Below are positions 61,362-64,000 of a stretch of 64,000 nt of DNA, in pieces. The notes under the pieces are model-generated. The model was not told where the DNA came from and did no database searches. It saw only the letters and a list, made by a program, of their open reading frames with translations. This DNA is from Microbulbifer sp. MKSA007. Its GTDB lineage: Bacteria; Pseudomonadota; Gammaproteobacteria; Pseudomonadales; Cellvibrionaceae. Position numbers and translations under genes: made by a program. The DNA is taken from positions 389,922 through 453,921 of the forward strand of contig CP128431.1 of the NCBI GenBank assembly GCA_032615215.1. The letters are read 5' to 3'. Positions within the stretch are counted from its first letter, which is position 1; the number at the start of each line of letters is the position of its first letter.

Positions 61362-61722
61362 TCACCCAGTACCTTAGTCAACTGGTCCATGCCTACAGCG
61401 TTCCCATTGTGAACTGGTACAAAGCTATCGGCTTAACGGCTGCCATTATTCAAACATGGCGCGATTTGCGAGTGGAAACATAGCAACGCAGGAAAACACA
61501 AAAGCTTTCAAAGCAACGCACAAAACAACGCAAACGCTCACAGGTTTGCGTGCTACCAATTTTCAGGTCAGATATATTATGCAATTCAGAGAGTTAGCGG
61601 TGCACCACTCGGCATATTTATATGAGAGGCAGCCCTGAGCGCCGGATTGGTAGCATTGACAAGGCGCGTGGTGCGCCGAAGAGTTGCTTTGATTTATTCT
61701 CTGATAAGTTTTGAGCGGCGCA
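61362..61722. other. intergenic region with short CAACGCA repeats and a hairpin
   Basis: A 361-bp gap. The word CAACGCA occurs three times (around 61483, 61514 and 61526), and ACGCAAAC/GTTTGCGT (61528-61535 with 61544-61551) can form a perfect 8-bp hairpin. This might be a control region of the glycosylasparaginase operon. No gene is supported. Confidence 0.4.
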
Positions 61723-62676
61723 ATGATTGTACTTGGAAACTCTGAAAGCTGGCCGGGCATTGGCACCACGGCGGACCACCTGCAAAACGGAGCACATGGG
61801 CTGGATGCGTTGGTGCCCGGGCTGTCTCTGGTGGAAGCGGAAACCAAGGTGCGCAGTGTAGGCTATGGCGGTTGGCCTAACCTTTTAGGAGATATGGAGT
61901 TCGACGCCAGTGTCATGAACGGCAACACGCGGGATTATGGCGCAGTGGCTGGTGTGCCGATGACGCTGGAAGTCACACGTTTAGCAAAGGCCGTGCTGGA
62001 TAATCTGCCTCACACCATGTTGGTGGGTGAGGGCGCACGACGTTATGCCGATGAGCTGGGGTTTGCTAAAGATCCCGCGCTTCTGGACCACAGTAAAAAA
62101 GTCTGGTGGCGTAAGCTGGAAGAGGTGATGAGCGAGGAGCAGAAGGCTGCCTTCCCCAACACGGATCTGGCTCCCCTCACCAAGGCCATCACCGACCCGG
62201 AAAAGGTGCGCGACACCACCGTATTCCTTTGCAAAGACGGCAAGAACAACATCTGCACGGCAACCTCAACATCCGGCTGGGCCTGGAAATATCCTGGACG
62301 GGTGGGGGACTCTCCGATCCCCGGAGCTGGCTTTTATGCGGACAGCCGATATGGCGCGGCGGCTTGTACGCATACCGGCGAAATGACCATGCGCTGTGGC
62401 ACAGCCCGCACTGTGGTACTGGCCATGAAACTGGGTATCTCGCTGGATGATGCGTTGCGGCTGGCAATCTCAGAACTGCAGGAGCTGGAGAGCGGCTATA
62501 TTGGCGGTGTGGTGATCCATGCCATTGATGCTGCGAGCAAACACCGTGTGGTCAATGTGGGCTGTGATGAGGAGATCGTCTATTGGGTCTGGACACCTGA
62601 GCTGGGCCAACCAGAAAAGCGCAAAGCCATCCTTGCAGAAGACCTGCTCGCCGGGCACGTGGAGGCGCTGTCATGA
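61723..62676 (+). CDS. glycosylasparaginase-family Ntn hydrolase
   Basis: A 317-residue N-terminal-nucleophile hydrolase of the glycosylasparaginase/isoaspartyl-peptidase family. The autoproteolysis site before the nucleophile Thr is in KVRDTTVFLC, followed by TATSTSGWAWKYPGRVGDSPIPGAG... and the substrate-binding GFYADSRYGAAACTHTGEMTMR. N4-(beta-N-acetylglucosaminyl)-L-asparaginase cleaves GlcNAc-Asn to GlcNAc-amine and aspartate. It lacks a signal peptide and should act in the cytoplasm. The ATG at 61723 is preferred over an upstream in-frame non-ATG start. CutC overlaps its stop. Confidence 0.85.
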   Translation: MIVLGNSESWPGIGTTADHLQNGAHGLDALVPGLSLVEAETKVRSVGYGGWPNLLGDMEFDASVMNGNTRDYGAVAGVPMTLEVTRLAKAVLDNLPHTMLVGEGARRYADELGFAKDPALLDHSKKVWWRKLEEVMSEEQKAAFPNTDLAPLTKAITDPEKVRDTTVFLCKDGKNNICTATSTSGWAWKYPGRVGDSPIPGAGFYADSRYGAAACTHTGEMTMRCGTARTVVLAMKLGISLDDALRLAISELQELESGYIGGVVIHAIDAASKHRVVNVGCDEEIVYWVWTPELGQPEKRKAILAEDLLAGHVEALS

Positions 62677-63407
62677 AACTGGAAGTCTGTGTCGACAGCA
62701 TTGCTGGGCTGAACGCCGCTGTTGCCGGTGGCGCTGACAGGATTGAGCTGTGCTCCTGCCTCGCCATGGGAGGGCTCACACCCTCCGTCGGCCTGATGGA
62801 ACTGGCTGCCCAAGCACCTATCCCGGTCTACGCCATGATCCGCCCGCGCGGTGGTAACTTCATCTTTTCCCCGCAGGAGGTGGACCAGATGAAGCGGGAA
62901 ATCGATGCTGTTCGTAATACCAATTTGGCCGGCGTCGTCCTCGGCGCAAACCAACATAGCAACGCACTTGATGCTAACCTATTGGAAAACCTTATAGATC
63001 ACTCAGCAGGGCTTGGGTTGACCCTCCATCGGGTTATTGATCTGGCCCCTGATTTGGTGGAAGCGACAGAAACCGCGGTGGACCTTGGCTTCGAACGAAT
63101 CCTCAGCTCCGGCGGTGCTCACAAAGCATTTGATGGCATTGAGAATTTAGCAGCGATGCATCACGCAGCCGCCGGACGCCTTTCCGTGATGCCGGGCTCA
63201 GGTATCAACGCACAAACAGCCTCGGACATCCTGCAAGCAGCTGACTTTACTGAGATTCATGCTGGATGCGGTTCAACTTATCCGCAGGATCAGACACTGC
63301 TGGATTTTGGCTTTGAAGCGATCGGCGAAAAGAAGACCGATGAAAATCAGGTTAGACTGCTAAAGACTATACTTCTTGATTTATCTCAAACTATATTAGA
63401 CCACTAG
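62673..63407 (+). CDS. cutC: CutC-family protein
   Basis: A 244-residue TIM-barrel protein of the CutC family: MKLEVCVDSIAGLNAAVAGGADRIELCS, the IRPRGGNFIFS loop and RILSSGGAHKAFDGI. It has been called a copper-homeostasis protein, but its biochemical role is unsettled. Here its ATG overlaps the stop of a glycosylasparaginase gene, which suggests a metabolic task such as handling an amino sugar product instead of copper. The AsnC-type regulator follows, 75 bases on. Confidence 0.87.
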   Translation: MKLEVCVDSIAGLNAAVAGGADRIELCSCLAMGGLTPSVGLMELAAQAPIPVYAMIRPRGGNFIFSPQEVDQMKREIDAVRNTNLAGVVLGANQHSNALDANLLENLIDHSAGLGLTLHRVIDLAPDLVEATETAVDLGFERILSSGGAHKAFDGIENLAAMHHAAAGRLSVMPGSGINAQTASDILQAADFTEIHAGCGSTYPQDQTLLDFGFEAIGEKKTDENQVRLLKTILLDLSQTILDH

Positions 63408-63482
63408 CTGATTGCACTAGAAAACCAATAATTATACTGTCGGACCAATTTTGAATTTCAATGAATTACTTTACCCGAGAAA

Positions 63483-63929
63483 ATGCAAAACCTAAGCGAT
63501 ACAGAACGGAAGATCCTTTCTCTTTTGCAGGAGAACGCGCGGCAGTCTCTCACAGAGATCGCCCAGAAGATCGGCACGTCCAGAACCAACGTCAAAACAA
63601 AGATCGATCGGCTGTATGATGCTGGTATCATTAAGAGATTTACGGTTGACCTTGAAGATGCGGACGCCAGAAACACCGGCACGTTGAAGAGTTTCTTCCA
63701 TGTTCATCTGACGGAACCTGCCTGCGAAACCTTGTTCGATCACGTCAAAAAATGGGAGGAAGTGAAGGGGTGCTGGACAGTTTCCTCTCCAACCACCGAT
63801 ATGATCGTGATGGTAGAGGCTATCTCACAGGAAGCATTGGAATCAGCCAGATTCCGCATCAGCAAGTTACCTTATGTAGATTCTATGCACACGACCTTCG
63901 TTCTAAGAGAGTGGCAACATAAACTCTAG
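63483..63929 (+). CDS. Lrp/AsnC-family transcriptional regulator
   Basis: A 148-residue regulator with an N-terminal HTH (RKILSLLQENARQSLTEIAQKIGTSRTNVKTKIDRL) and a C-terminal RAM/AsnC ligand domain (HLTEPACETLFDHVKKWEEVKGCWTVSSPTTDMIVMVEA). These proteins bind amino acids as octamers. Aspartate or asparagine, released by the glycosylasparaginase next to it, is a natural candidate effector. The last 71 bases of the window after it show no feature. Confidence 0.87.
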   Translation: MQNLSDTERKILSLLQENARQSLTEIAQKIGTSRTNVKTKIDRLYDAGIIKRFTVDLEDADARNTGTLKSFFHVHLTEPACETLFDHVKKWEEVKGCWTVSSPTTDMIVMVEAISQEALESARFRISKLPYVDSMHTTFVLREWQHKL

Positions 63930-64000
63930 CGATTTTTGTCATATTACTTTGAAATACGCATTGCGTAGATGAAACGATCAAAGGCATTTCTGCTGTGGAA

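Noticed and set aside
1..64000. CRISPR arrays, tRNA or rRNA genes, insertion sequences, prophage
   Set aside because: I scanned for regularly spaced direct repeats, cloverleaf sequences, transposase motifs and phage structural genes and saw none.

Overview
The window is chromosome-like DNA from a marine-type heterotrophic alphaproteobacterium. The evidence is the gene repertoire: TRAP transport, type I secretion of the PrtD/HlyD kind, glutathione-dependent formaldehyde oxidation, FAD oxidase/GcvT hybrids, many GntR/IclR/TetR/LysR regulators, and an apparent type III effector with its chaperone. This mix recalls Pseudovibrio and relatives in the Stappiaceae (Roseibium/Labrenzia), but that assignment is inference from memory, not a database match. 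I see no rRNA, tRNA, CRISPR array, insertion sequence or prophage.

Layout. 1-4.2 kb: the tail of an alpha/beta hydrolase, a 14-helix drug-exporter-type MFS protein, an exported RidA-family protein and a lipoprotein beta-lactamase-fold hydrolase. 4.2-7.5 kb: an aminotransferase/SDR/cupin operon divergent from its IclR regulator, with a palindromic operator between them. 7.5-12.2 kb: a type I secretion module (adaptor, ABC exporter, small Val/Ala-rich probable cargo), bordered by a hairpin-rich region on one side and a 1-kb AT-rich non-coding stretch on the other. 12.2-21.9 kb: a large catabolic locus with a TRAP transporter (an intrinsic terminator lies inside its operon), a DadA-like oxidoreductase, an enolase-superfamily enzyme interrupted by a frameshift, a ThDP enzyme, a GntR regulator, an Asp/Glu-racemase-fold enzyme and a ProC-like reductase.

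22-32.2 kb: an ArsR/AHSA1 pair, a chemoreceptor, an exported deiminase, a LysE exporter next to a HemN-like radical SAM protein, a methyltransferase, an SCP2 protein, and the two formaldehyde-detoxification enzymes. 32.4-40.8 kb: small unknowns, a YeiH transporter, an MFS protein, an ArsR regulator with four 16-bp iterons in its promoter, a hydrolase/VOC pair, a cyclase-family hydrolase, a TetR regulator with a matched operator pair facing an NTF2-like gene, and a PNPOx-fold protein. 40.9-48 kb: a second catabolic locus with an MR-type dehydratase and its GntR regulator, a large FAD/GcvT demethylase-like enzyme, an XRE-cupin regulator and a divergent FAD oxidoreductase.

48-50.5 kb: a CesT-like chaperone and a 677-residue probable type III effector, with no secretion apparatus in view. 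50.9-56.5 kb: a tight operon of FabI, a DUF3141 hydrolase, a MaoC-phosphotransacetylase fusion and acetate kinase. 56.5-64 kb: GNAT, a hypothetical protein, a LysR regulator facing a flavodoxin-fold reductase, a frameshifted AraC regulator after a structured non-coding stretch, a small membrane protein, glycosylasparaginase coupled to CutC, and an Lrp/AsnC regulator. Two genes (enolase-type and AraC) are each broken by an apparent one-base loss in a G-run, so the sequence itself needs checking there.
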